Shown here one piece after another: positions 34,481 to 42,392 of a stretch of DNA of 55,350 bases. Below the pieces are notes generated by a model. The model was not told the DNA's origin and searched no databases. It saw nothing but the letters and a program-made list of their open reading frames with translations. Source of the stretch: CAZGMJ01 sp964526785 (lineage in GTDB: Bacteria > Planctomycetota > Phycisphaerae > Sedimentisphaerales > Anaerobacaceae). The first letter of the stretch is position 1. Each line of letters starts with the position of its first letter. Location: the NCBI GenBank assembly GCA_964526785.1, contig CAZGMJ010000036.1:1-55350 (forward strand), given 5' to 3'. The translations under genes and the position numbers were made by a program.

Positions 34481-35545
34481 ATGATTGTGCAGGCAGTGAA
34501 ATGGATCGGCGGCATCGACGGTTCTCTCGAACTGATCGACCAGCGTTTGTTGCCGGGCCGGTTTGCGAAGCTCAAGTGCCATGATGTCGATCAGTTGCAC
34601 CATGCGATACGGACGCTGGCTGTTCGGGGTGCGCCGGCAATTGGTGTTGCGGCGGCGTATGGGGCGGTTCTTGGAGTTCAAGGGGTGGACGATGAGGATT
34701 CGATCCAGGAGGCGCTGAGCGAGTTGTCGGATACGTGCGAGTATCTCGCCACGTCGCGGCCGACCGCGGTGAATCTGTTCTGGGCGCTGAGCCGGATGAA
34801 GCTTTGCGGCCAGTCGAGTGCGGCGGTTTCGGCCTCGGTTAGCGCTCTGCGGGAAGCACTGCTGGATGAGGCCAACGCTGTGTACCATGAAGATGTCGAG
34901 ATGTGCCGCCGGATAGGCGCCAACGGGGAGGGGTTTATAGAGGACGGCGCGGGTGTTCTGACGCACTGCAACGCCGGGGCGCTGGCGACAGCGGGTCAGG
35001 GAACCGCTTTGTCGGTTCTGTTCGAGGCGCACAAGAACGGCAAGCGATTCAAAGTGTACGCGGATGAGACGAGGCCTTTACTTCAGGGCGCGCGCCTGAC
35101 GGCGTGGGAGTTACAGCAGGCCGGGATTGATGTGACCGTCATCTGCGATAATATGGCCGGCTGGCTGATGAAGCAGGGCATGGTGGGGGCGGTGATTACG
35201 GGGGCGGACCGCATCGCCGCCAATGGGGATACGGCGAACAAAATCGGGACGTACAGCCTGAGTATTCTCGCACGCAAGCACGGCATTCCTTTCTACGTCG
35301 CCGCGCCTTCGAGTACGTTCGATCTGAGCATTGCCGACGGTTCGGAGATACCCATCGAGCTTCGTTCGGAAGAAGAGGTTGCGCGGCCGTGTGATGCGGA
35401 TCTGGTAATTGCGCCGGAGGGCGTGGGTGTATGGAATCCGGCTTTCGATGTCACTGATGCGGCGGATATCACGGCTATCATCACCGAACGCGGCGTGGTG
35501 GAGAGTCCGGACGCAGAGCGCATTGCAGCGCATCTTGGGCGATAG
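34481..35545 (+). CDS. mtnA: MtnA-like sugar-1-phosphate isomerase
   Basis: A 354-residue member of the methylthioribose-1-phosphate isomerase family. Conserved parts are VRGAPAIGVAAAYG, SRPTAVNLFWAL, a catalytic Cys in THCNAGALAT and a catalytic Asp in GADRIAANGDTANKIGTY. MtnA converts an aldose-1-phosphate into a ketose-1-phosphate in methionine salvage, and related enzymes act on 5-deoxyribose-1-phosphate. No other salvage gene is in the window, and it ends a sugar operon (23 bp after the kinase), so the family is clear but the substrate is not. Confidence 0.88.
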   Translation: MIVQAVKWIGGIDGSLELIDQRLLPGRFAKLKCHDVDQLHHAIRTLAVRGAPAIGVAAAYGAVLGVQGVDDEDSIQEALSELSDTCEYLATSRPTAVNLFWALSRMKLCGQSSAAVSASVSALREALLDEANAVYHEDVEMCRRIGANGEGFIEDGAGVLTHCNAGALATAGQGTALSVLFEAHKNGKRFKVYADETRPLLQGARLTAWELQQAGIDVTVICDNMAGWLMKQGMVGAVITGADRIAANGDTANKIGTYSLSILARKHGIPFYVAAPSSTFDLSIADGSEIPIELRSEEEVARPCDADLVIAPEGVGVWNPAFDVTDAADITAIITERGVVESPDAERIAAHLGR

Positions 35546-35591
35546 GGTTACCTTGTCCGCACCCGCGACCGAAGTTTTCTTCCGATCGGGG

Positions 35592-35632
35592 GCTGATACG
35601 CTCATTGCGGGGCCGCAAGGCGGTTTATCAGC
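35592..35632. terminator. Strong stem-loop between convergent genes
   Basis: GCTGATA (35592-35598) pairs with TATCAGC (35626-35632), enclosing CGC/GCG and a TTGCGG-GG-CCGCAA stem. It lies between mtnA (plus) and the nfu gene (minus) and overlaps the nfu stop. No T-tract follows, so it may be a folding barrier rather than a classic intrinsic terminator. Confidence 0.5.
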
Positions 35633-35903
35633 TTACCGCAACGACTTCCTTGACCTCGGGCAACCTTTCCTTCAGGATTCGCTCGATACCCATTTTCATG
35701 GTCATTGTGGCGCCGGGGCAGCCCTGGCAGGCACCCTGAAGCCGGACCTTTACGGTATTGTCGTCATCGACGCCGACCAGTTCAACGTCGCCGCCGTGGC
35801 CCTGAAGGCTTGGGCGAATCATCTCGATAACGTCGCCTACCTGGTCCTTGAAAGACTTGTCGTTTTGTTCTTTTTCGCTGCCGCAACCGCACTGATCACA
35901 CAT
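35628..35903 (-). CDS. NifU-C-terminal-domain (Nfu) Fe-S scaffold protein
   Basis: A 91-residue protein with the Nfu motif GACQGCPGATMTMK, whose CxxC pair carries a transient 4Fe-4S cluster for delivery to other proteins. An extra N-terminal CDQCGC gives further cysteines. AAGGAG precedes the ATG at 35903. It is convergent with the flavoenzyme operon, whose first gene is predicted to need several Fe-S clusters. Confidence 0.9.
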   Translation of the reverse strand: MCDQCGCGSEKEQNDKSFKDQVGDVIEMIRPSLQGHGGDVELVGVDDDNTVKVRLQGACQGCPGATMTMKMGIERILKERLPEVKEVVAVS

Positions 35904-35951
35904 TATGCATTCTCCTTGTGATGCTCACATTCGATGAAGGCCGACGAGCGA

Positions 35952-35963
35952 GGCATATATGCC
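35952..35963. promoter_or_regulatory. Perfect 12-bp palindrome upstream of nfu
   Basis: GGCATATATGCC lies about 50 bp upstream of the nfu start codon. It is perfectly symmetric and could be an operator, for instance for an iron or Fe-S regulator. No partner site is seen and the regulator is unknown. Confidence 0.3.
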
Positions 35964-36194
35964 GAACACCCTGAGAGCCTTGTATTGCCGTTTTTCGTTA
36001 TTCATTTCAAACTGCGGGCATCCGCGCAGCGTCTCAATGAAGGTCAACTGCCGGATTGCCACACGCTTACGTACGCATTATATCGGGCCGGCGTTCAATA
36101 GCCAGCCATTTCTTTCTGTCGCGGCGTAGAGGCGTTGCGGGGGGCGGGAGCAGGGGAAAATCTCAGGTTATGCGAGGAATTTGCCGAAACAAAG

Positions 36195-36223
36195 TTGACA
36201 AGAGCATTCGGGATTGTTATACT
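36195..36223 (+). promoter_or_regulatory. Near-consensus sigma-70 promoter for ilvB
   Basis: A perfect -35 TTGACA (36195-36200), a 17-bp spacer and -10 TATACT (36218-36223, five of six). It is the strongest promoter-like site in the window and implies a leader of about 240 nt before ilvB. Confidence 0.75.
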
Positions 36224-36229
36224 CTTGGC

Positions 36230-36467
36230 GTATTTGCGTGAAATCCACGCATATACGACCCTGAGACATCCCTCGTTGGGATGATTTTGGTGTTACGGCG
36301 GGGTCGTGATCTTCGGCTGATGCAGTCGTTTTCGAGGCAAGAAAACGGCGGCCTGTCGAGGGTGGCCCGCAGAGCCGTAACCGACCGGGATAATCAGAGG
36401 CTGATATTATCGGCTCAGACGCAGCCGAGACGGCCTCGCAGCAGTTTATCAGGAAAGGAGATTTTGC
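36230..36467 (+). ncRNA. Structured 5' leader of ilvB (candidate cis-regulatory RNA)
   Basis: Successive stems: CATCCC/GGGATG (36267-36283); a long-range GTTACGGC (36292-36299) with GCCGTAAC (36374-36381); GATAATCAG/CTGATATTATC (36389-36411, two-base bulge); and GCCG-AGA-CGGC (36424-36434). AGGAAAGGAG lies just before the ilvB ATG. A branched-chain amino-acid control element is a reasonable guess from position. I do not see a leader peptide rich in Ile, Leu or Val. The rest of the 35904-36194 gap shows no other feature. Confidence 0.45.
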
Positions 36468-38198
36468 ATGACAGCGAAAGCACGCACTTCGGCCGTCTCG
36501 GCCGGTCCATCCACCGTCAAAGCGGGCGCCCAGATTATCGTCGATACGCTCATCGAGCAGGGTGTCGATACGATGTTCGGCTATACCGGCGGGGTGGTTC
36601 TACCTCTGTTTGACAGGCTTTACGACGCTCCTATCAACTTCATCGTTCCGCGTCACGAGCAGGGCGGATGCCACATGGCGGACGCATACGCCCGCGCCAG
36701 CGGCAAAGTCGGCGTGGTCGTCGCCACGAGCGGGCCGGGGGCCTGCAACCTCGTGACCGGACTGGCGACCGCGATGATGGATTCGATTCCGATTGTTGCT
36801 CTGACGGGGCAGGTTCGCACCGAGTTGATCGGCAACGACGCATTTCAGGAAGCCGATACGACGGGCATTACGCGGCCGGTTACGAAACACAATTGCATCG
36901 TTAAAGACGTCAAGGACGTGGCGCGAACGCTCAAGGAGGCGTTTCACATCGCCTCTACGGGCAGGCCGGGACCGGTTCTGATCGATATCCCCGTCGATGT
37001 CGAGGTCAATAAGTGCAAGCACGATAGTGCGGTTGATATGAAGTTGCCCGGCTATAAGATCCGCTATCGGGGGCATGCCCGGCAGGTATCGACTGCCGCC
37101 AAGGCCATCAATAAATCCGAGCGGCCCGTTCTGTACGTCGGGGGCGGGATCATCAGCGCCAACGCGAGTGCCGAACTGAGGGAGTTCGCGGAAAAGGCGC
37201 ACTTGCCTGTTACCATGACGCTGCTGGGTCTTGGCACCTACGATCAGCGCAAGAGCGAATCGCTCGACATGCCCGGCATGCACGGGTCGGCGTACGCCAA
37301 CTACGCGATTCAGGAATGCGACCTGCTCATCGCGGTCGGGGCGCGTTTCGATGACAGAGTCACCGGCAAGCTGACGACTTTCGCGCCGCATGCGAAGATC
37401 GTCCATGTCGATATCGACCCGGCGAGCATATCCAAGAACGTCCACGTGGATATTCCGGTCGTTGGCGGGGCGAAGGAGATACTCTCGGCGCTGACGAAGG
37501 AGGTCGAATACAAGGAACGCACCGAGTGGTTTGACAAAATTGCCAAGTGGAAGAAGCAGTTTCCGTTCAGCTTCGACCGCAACTCTGCGAAGATCAAGCC
37601 GCAGCATGTTATCGACGAGGTCTGCAAACAGACCAAGAACGAAGCGGTTGTTGCGACAGGGGTCGGCCAGCACCAGATGTGGGCCGCTCAGTTCTACAAG
37701 TTCATCCATCCGCGGCAGTTCATTACTTCCGGCGGTCTGGGAACGATGGGCTTCGGGCTGCCGGCTGCGATAGGTGCTCAGGTTGCCAGGCCGGAGGCGG
37801 TGGTTGTCGATTTTGACGGCGATCACAGCTTCAACATGACGATGACTGAACTGAGCACGGCGGTCGAGCACAAGCTGCCGATCAAGGTGTGCATCCTGAA
37901 CAACGGATACATGGGAATGGTTCGCCAGTGGCAGGAGTTGTTCTACGGACGGCGCTATTCGAAGAGTTATCTGCAGAATCCTGATTACGAGGGCGTTGCC
38001 AAAGCGATGGGTGCGGCAGGCATGACGGTTGAGAAGAAGGAAGACGTCCCCAAAGCGGTCAAGCAGATGCTGGCGGAAAAGAAGCCATGCGTGGTGGATT
38101 TTCGCGTCGAACAGGAAGAGAACGTCTGGCCTATGGTGCCGGCGGGCAAGAGCCTCAATGAAATGGACGGGCTCGACATCCTGGAAAGCATGGCTTGA
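36468..38198 (+). CDS. ilvB: Acetolactate synthase large subunit
   Basis: A 576-residue thiamine-diphosphate enzyme that makes acetolactate or acetohydroxybutyrate for Val, Leu and Ile. The activating Glu is in VPRHEQGGCHMADAYA. The ThDP/metal motif appears as DFDGDHSFNMTMTEL...NNGYMGMVRQW, and FDDRVTGKL belongs to the FAD-binding domain. AGGAAAGGAG precedes the ATG. The regulatory subunit and ilvC follow. Confidence 0.95.
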   Translation: MTAKARTSAVSAGPSTVKAGAQIIVDTLIEQGVDTMFGYTGGVVLPLFDRLYDAPINFIVPRHEQGGCHMADAYARASGKVGVVVATSGPGACNLVTGLATAMMDSIPIVALTGQVRTELIGNDAFQEADTTGITRPVTKHNCIVKDVKDVARTLKEAFHIASTGRPGPVLIDIPVDVEVNKCKHDSAVDMKLPGYKIRYRGHARQVSTAAKAINKSERPVLYVGGGIISANASAELREFAEKAHLPVTMTLLGLGTYDQRKSESLDMPGMHGSAYANYAIQECDLLIAVGARFDDRVTGKLTTFAPHAKIVHVDIDPASISKNVHVDIPVVGGAKEILSALTKEVEYKERTEWFDKIAKWKKQFPFSFDRNSAKIKPQHVIDEVCKQTKNEAVVATGVGQHQMWAAQFYKFIHPRQFITSGGLGTMGFGLPAAIGAQVARPEAVVVDFDGDHSFNMTMTELSTAVEHKLPIKVCILNNGYMGMVRQWQELFYGRRYSKSYLQNPDYEGVAKAMGAAGMTVEKKEDVPKAVKQMLAEKKPCVVDFRVEQEENVWPMVPAGKSLNEMDGLDILESMA

Positions 38199-38251
38199 GC
38201 ATCTGCGCAAGTACAACCGCCAATGACCTCTTGATACGCGAGGAAAAGAAA

Positions 38252-38737
38252 ATGAAGCACATCATCAGTGCCTTAGTCGAGAATAAGCCGGGCGTTCTGG
38301 CCCACGTTGCAGGGATGTTCGCCGCCAGGGCATTCAATATCGATTCGCTTGTCGTCGGACGCACCGAGGAGCCGGAACTTAGCCGCATGACGATTGTCGT
38401 CATAGGCGACGACCGCGTCGTCGAGCAGGTTCGCAAGCAGCTCGCTCGCATCGTGCCGGTTGTGAAGGTCCAGGATTTCGTAGGCCAGTCGGTTGTTGCG
38501 AGGGACCTGATGCTGATATCGGTTGCCGCACCGCCGGAGAAGCGGCCGGAGATCATGTCGCTGATCGACATGTTCAGGGGCAAGGTTGTTGATATAGGTC
38601 AAAAGACGCTGATGATCGAGATCAGCGGGCCGGAGTCCAAAATCGAGGCATTCATCAACGTCTGCAAGCCGTACGGCATTAAGAGTGTGGCACGAACGGG
38701 AACCATCGCCATGCCCAGGCAGTCCAAGATAGACTGA
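38252..38737 (+). CDS. ilvH: Acetolactate synthase small (regulatory) subunit
   Basis: A 161-residue IlvH/IlvN protein. The N-terminal ACT domain (SALVENKPGVLAHVAGMFAARAFNID) binds valine for feedback inhibition, and the C-terminal domain includes DIGQKTLMIEISGPESKIEAF. ATG 38252 follows AGGAAAAG, 53 bp after ilvB. Confidence 0.95.
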   Translation: MKHIISALVENKPGVLAHVAGMFAARAFNIDSLVVGRTEEPELSRMTIVVIGDDRVVEQVRKQLARIVPVVKVQDFVGQSVVARDLMLISVAAPPEKRPEIMSLIDMFRGKVVDIGQKTLMIEISGPESKIEAFINVCKPYGIKSVARTGTIAMPRQSKID

Positions 38738-38850
38738 CGTTGCAGTTGTGTGCGCGGCGGGCGGCAAATTATGCGTGGTGCCGTCCACAGACCTCTGATG
38801 CTGTCGGAAGGGGGCTACATCCGTCAGTGTGCTCGGGGCACATAAATTGT

Positions 38851-38878
38851 TTGCCGATCGAGTGGTTTTCACTATAAT
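38851..38878 (+). promoter_or_regulatory. Candidate promoter upstream of the ChbG-like gene/ilvC
   Basis: TTGCCG (38851-38856), 16 bp, then a perfect TATAAT (38873-38878), about 110 bp before the deacetylase start. It could let the ChbG-like gene and ilvC be expressed apart from ilvBH. Confidence 0.4.
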
Positions 38879-38990
38879 GTCGGTTCGTGTGATTCGGCGG
38901 CAGAGTGCTTTGTGGTCCATGCGGGCAATGCGGGACACGCCGTCGTTGATGGCATATTGAAACGGCACGCTTATTCCGGAGTGCAGGACT

Positions 38991-39884
38991 GTGAGACGGG
39001 CTTATTGGTTGTACGGTTTGGCCGCGCTGCTTGTTATGGCGGGTGTTTGCGCCGGGGCCGGCGTGCACGGCCATAAGGCGGATAGACGCATACGGCTGAT
39101 TATTCGAGCGGACGATATCGGGTCGTCACACGCGGCCAATGTGGCCTGCATTCGTTCCTACCGGGAGGGTATCGCCCGTTCGGTCGAGGTGATGGTCTGT
39201 GCGCCATGGTTCAACGAAGCGGTGACGATGTTGAATGAAAATCCTGGATATGACGTAGGAGTGCATCTGACACTGACCAGTGAATGGGAGACGATCAAAT
39301 GGGGGCCGCTTACGCAGGCGCCCTCGCTGGTGGACGAGCAGGGGCATTTCTTTCCGATGACCAGTCAGCGCAAGGACTTTCCGCCGAATACCGGTTTTTT
39401 GCAGTGCGGGTGGAAGATCGATGAAGTCGAACGCGAATTACGGGCCCAGATCGAGCTGGCCCGGGCGAAGATCAAGAATGTTACGCATCTCAGCGCGCAC
39501 ATGGGCACGGCGACGTGCACGCCCGAACTGCGCGAACTTGTGAAGCGGTTGGCGGCGGAGTACGATCTGCCGATTGAGACGCCCGGGGTTAAACGGACAC
39601 CACGATGGGGTTCGGGCGATATGGAGCCGGGGCAGCGGGCCGATGCGCTGGCGGAGATGCTGGGGAAACTCGAGCCGGGAACATACCTGCTGGTCGAGCA
39701 TCCGGGGCTGGATTGTGACGAGATGCGGGCGATCGGACACAAGGGATACTGGAACGTTGCGAAGCATCGCGAGGGTGTAACGCGGGCGTTTACATCAGCA
39801 AGAGTCAAGAAAGCAATAGAAGAACGTGGAATCGAACTCATAAGTTATCACGACTTATGGGAAGCCATTGGAAAGGAGAATTGA
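38991..39884 (+). CDS. ChbG/YdjC-family carbohydrate deacetylase, probably secreted
   Basis: A 297-residue protein with an N-terminal signal segment (to about residue 24). Metal-site motifs of the family are RADDIGSSHAAN, GVHLTLTSEW and LSAHMGTATC. These enzymes remove acetyl groups from amino-sugar oligosaccharides or hopanoid precursors. Its place between ilvH and ilvC, only 2 bp before ilvC, is unusual and unexplained. The start is GTG 38991. Confidence 0.82.
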   Translation: MRRAYWLYGLAALLVMAGVCAGAGVHGHKADRRIRLIIRADDIGSSHAANVACIRSYREGIARSVEVMVCAPWFNEAVTMLNENPGYDVGVHLTLTSEWETIKWGPLTQAPSLVDEQGHFFPMTSQRKDFPPNTGFLQCGWKIDEVERELRAQIELARAKIKNVTHLSAHMGTATCTPELRELVKRLAAEYDLPIETPGVKRTPRWGSGDMEPGQRADALAEMLGKLEPGTYLLVEHPGLDCDEMRAIGHKGYWNVAKHREGVTRAFTSARVKKAIEERGIELISYHDLWEAIGKEN

Positions 39885-39886
39885 GA

Positions 39887-40891
39887 ATGCCGGCAAAGAT
39901 GTATTACGAAGCTGATGCACCTATCGATGCACTTAAAGACAAGAAGGTTGCGGTGATCGGCTACGGAAGCCAGGGGCACGCACACAGTCAGAATCTGCGA
40001 GACAGCGGCATCGAGGTTGCGGTGGCCGAACTGGAAGGCAGCGACAACTACAAGCTGGCGGTCGAGCACGGTTTTTCGCCGAGCGATATCGCCACGGCTG
40101 TCGACGGTGCGGCGCTGATCATTGTCACGGTTCCCGACGAGATTCAGAGCAAGGTATACGAAAGCGGTATTGCTCCGAACCTCAAGGCGGGCCAGACGCT
40201 GGGTTTCTGCCACGGCTTCAACATCCACTTCAAATACATCGTTCCGCCCGAGGACGTCAATATCGTCATGATCGCTCCCAAGGGGCCGGGACATCTGGTT
40301 CGGAGCGAGTACGAGAAAGGCGGGGGCGTGCCGTGTCTGGTGGCGGTCGAGCAGGATGCCACGGGAGACGCCAAGGCGATTGCGCTGGCCTGGGCCAACG
40401 GTATCGGCGGCGCGCGGGCCGGGATTATCGAGACCACGTACAAAGAAGAGACGGAGACCGATCTGTTCGGCGAGCAGGTGGTTCTGTGCGGCGGTTTGTC
40501 CGCGCTGATCAAGGCCGGATTCGAGACGCTCGTCGAAGCGGGTTATCAGCCGGAGATCGCGTATTTCGAGTGCATGCACGAGGTCAAGCTGATCGTCGAT
40601 TTGATGTACCAGGGCGGTCTGAGCTACATGCGGTACAGCATCAGCAATACGGCCGAGTACGGCGATCTGAGCCGCGGGCCGCGTGTCATCACCGACGAAA
40701 CGCGAGCCGAAATGAAGAAGATCCTCGGCGAGATCACATCGGGAGAATTCGCGAAGGAATGGGTCAACGAGTACAAGTCGGGCCTGAAGAACTTCAACGA
40801 GCTGTACGACAAGGATCACGGCAGCCAGTTGGAGCAGGTTGGGCGCAGGCTGCGCAAGATGATGAATTGGATCGACGCCAAGGAAGTCTAA
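39887..40891 (+). CDS. ilvC: Ketol-acid reductoisomerase (class I)
   Basis: A 334-residue enzyme that converts acetolactate to dihydroxyisovalerate using NAD(P)H and Mg2+. The Rossmann motif is VIGYGSQGHAHSQNLRDSG; MIAPKGPGHLVRSEY and the metal-binding ECMHEVKLIVDLMY follow. Length marks it as the short class I form. AAAGGAG is 8 bases before ATG 39887. Confidence 0.96.
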   Translation: MPAKMYYEADAPIDALKDKKVAVIGYGSQGHAHSQNLRDSGIEVAVAELEGSDNYKLAVEHGFSPSDIATAVDGAALIIVTVPDEIQSKVYESGIAPNLKAGQTLGFCHGFNIHFKYIVPPEDVNIVMIAPKGPGHLVRSEYEKGGGVPCLVAVEQDATGDAKAIALAWANGIGGARAGIIETTYKEETETDLFGEQVVLCGGLSALIKAGFETLVEAGYQPEIAYFECMHEVKLIVDLMYQGGLSYMRYSISNTAEYGDLSRGPRVITDETRAEMKKILGEITSGEFAKEWVNEYKSGLKNFNELYDKDHGSQLEQVGRRLRKMMNWIDAKEV

Positions 40892-40905
40892 TTGGGAATA
40901 TTGCC

Positions 40906-41691
40906 ATGGGTACAGGGACGTCAGGCTCGACGGTTTCGCGGGGGATTGTGCACGTTGTGTTGGGTGTTGCGCTGATGGTTCTGGCTGCGTCGCTGGCGGG
41001 CTGTGAGGCGATGGACGAGTATGGTCCGGCCTGGGGCGGCCCCGATGTGCCGGCGTATCAGAGCCTCTCCGATACGTACGAGCAGATCGAGATCAGCAAG
41101 AGCCTGACGCTGGACGTGTTGCCGAAGATGGACGCGCTGAGCGGCGAGGTGAAGGTTCAGAGCGAGAGCGCGGTTGCCTCTATCGGTCAGAGCGAGGACG
41201 GTCAGCGAAGTTGGTACACGCTGGTTGCGTTCCATCAGTACAATCTGTCGGTGATTCGCAAGTATTTCTATCTGATCGACGAGAAGGCGAGGTCCAGGTC
41301 GCGGCGCGGACTGAAATTCGACTGCGAGATACTGCTGGATCCCAAGTTAGCCGGTGCGGTTGACGATACGACTACGCAGCGACTGGCGATACTGACCTCG
41401 GTTCTGCCGTCCCTGCGCCGGGACATAGCAAATCTAAGCGGTGCGGTGGGAGCGCAGGGAAGCGCGAGCGAGACGTTCGACCTGAGTCTTGTGGTTCTCA
41501 ATCAGGCCTTCAAGCTTGCGATGCTGAAGCTCAATGCATCGCCGGCGCTGGTCAGCCGATTGGATGACAGTGGTGGTGTCGAGTTCTCCCATATGAGTTT
41601 CGGGACCGGCCGCATCGGGCTGGTCGTCGAAAACGGCGTGGGCACGCTGAAGCTTCGGCTCGGCGGTCTGGCCGATCGATTTGAAGAATAG
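40906..41691 (+). CDS. Predicted lipoprotein of unknown function
   Basis: A 261-residue protein with a lipobox region LAGCEAM (Cys at about residue 31), so it should be lipid-anchored in the envelope. The mature part is helical and charged, with SLTLDVLPKMDALSGEV and YFYLIDEKARSRSRRGL. No domain is recognised. It follows ilvC by 14 bp with no metabolic link apparent. Confidence 0.65.
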   Translation: MGTGTSGSTVSRGIVHVVLGVALMVLAASLAGCEAMDEYGPAWGGPDVPAYQSLSDTYEQIEISKSLTLDVLPKMDALSGEVKVQSESAVASIGQSEDGQRSWYTLVAFHQYNLSVIRKYFYLIDEKARSRSRRGLKFDCEILLDPKLAGAVDDTTTQRLAILTSVLPSLRRDIANLSGAVGAQGSASETFDLSLVVLNQAFKLAMLKLNASPALVSRLDDSGGVEFSHMSFGTGRIGLVVENGVGTLKLRLGGLADRFEE

Positions 41692-41702
41692 GCGGTTATT
41701 TC

Positions 41703-41717
41703 AGCGGCTGCGCCGCT
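41703..41717 (+). terminator. Short GC stem-loop after the lipoprotein gene
   Basis: AGCGGC-TGC-GCCGCT, 12 bases after the lipoprotein stop. It may end the ilv transcript, but only a weak T-run follows. Confidence 0.3.
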
Positions 41718-41851
41718 TTGCCACTGGTCCGGATTCGGCACGGAGGGGCTTTCCGGCAACAGCGGTGGCTCGCAAGCTTTTCGTCGGGTTTCCGAGTTGA
41801 TTTCATTTGCGAGGCCGCCGGTGAAGGCGTGCGGCCGGTTAGACAGCAAAA

Positions 41852-42247
41852 TAGAGTGGGTCTGTAAGCCGAGTTCTGTTTCCACCGTGGGTGGACGACG
41901 ATCATTTATCTGGACCGACCGTTGCCGGTGCGGCTCTCCCGATTGCTCGGGAAGCGACCTACCCGCCGACCGGCGAGCGAACCCGCCAGGGCCCGGGCCG
42001 GGCACAATCGGCTGCTTGGTCTTGCAGGCGGTGGGGTTTACCATGCCGGGATTGTCGCCAATCCCGCGGTGCGCTCTTACCGCACCATTTCACCATTGCC
42101 TGTGCCGCGTGCGGCCATCGGCTGTGTGTTTTCTGTGGCACTTTCCCTGAGGTTGCCCTCGGTGGCCGTTAGCCACCACCGTTGCCCTGTCCTGCTCGGA
42201 CTTTCCTCCCGCCTGCGGTCAGGCGAGCGACCGTCCGACCCACTCTA
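41852..42247 (-). ncRNA. rnpB: RNase P RNA
   Basis: On the minus strand this is a bacterial type A RNase P RNA, the catalytic RNA that trims tRNA 5' ends. Conserved pieces include GAGGAAAGTCCGAGC, a GAAATGGTGCGGTAAGAGCG segment, GGTAAACCCC, CAGATAAATGATCGTC and ACAGAACTCGGCTTACAG. The ends pair as TAGAGTGGGTC with GACCCACTCTA, forming P1. The ~396-nt length is typical. Confidence 0.95.
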
Positions 42248-42392
42248 CTGAATGACTACGTCAGCGGTTGCCGTCTGGTTGGCGTATTTTAGTATTCGAG
42301 CCGTAGAATGCAAAGCTTTTTGCGCACCGGCGTTATGTTGGTTTTCGCTTCATTGGGCTTGCTTTGCGTCGGATGTCCTGACCGACAGGCGG

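Noticed and set aside
36369..36384. T-box-like sequence (AGGGTGGCCCGC) in the ilvB leader
   Set aside because: It resembles the T-box core (AGGGTGGNACCGCG) but lacks one base, and its UGGC would pair with a GCCA tRNA end, whereas Ile, Leu and Val tRNAs usually end in ACCA. No specifier loop was found.
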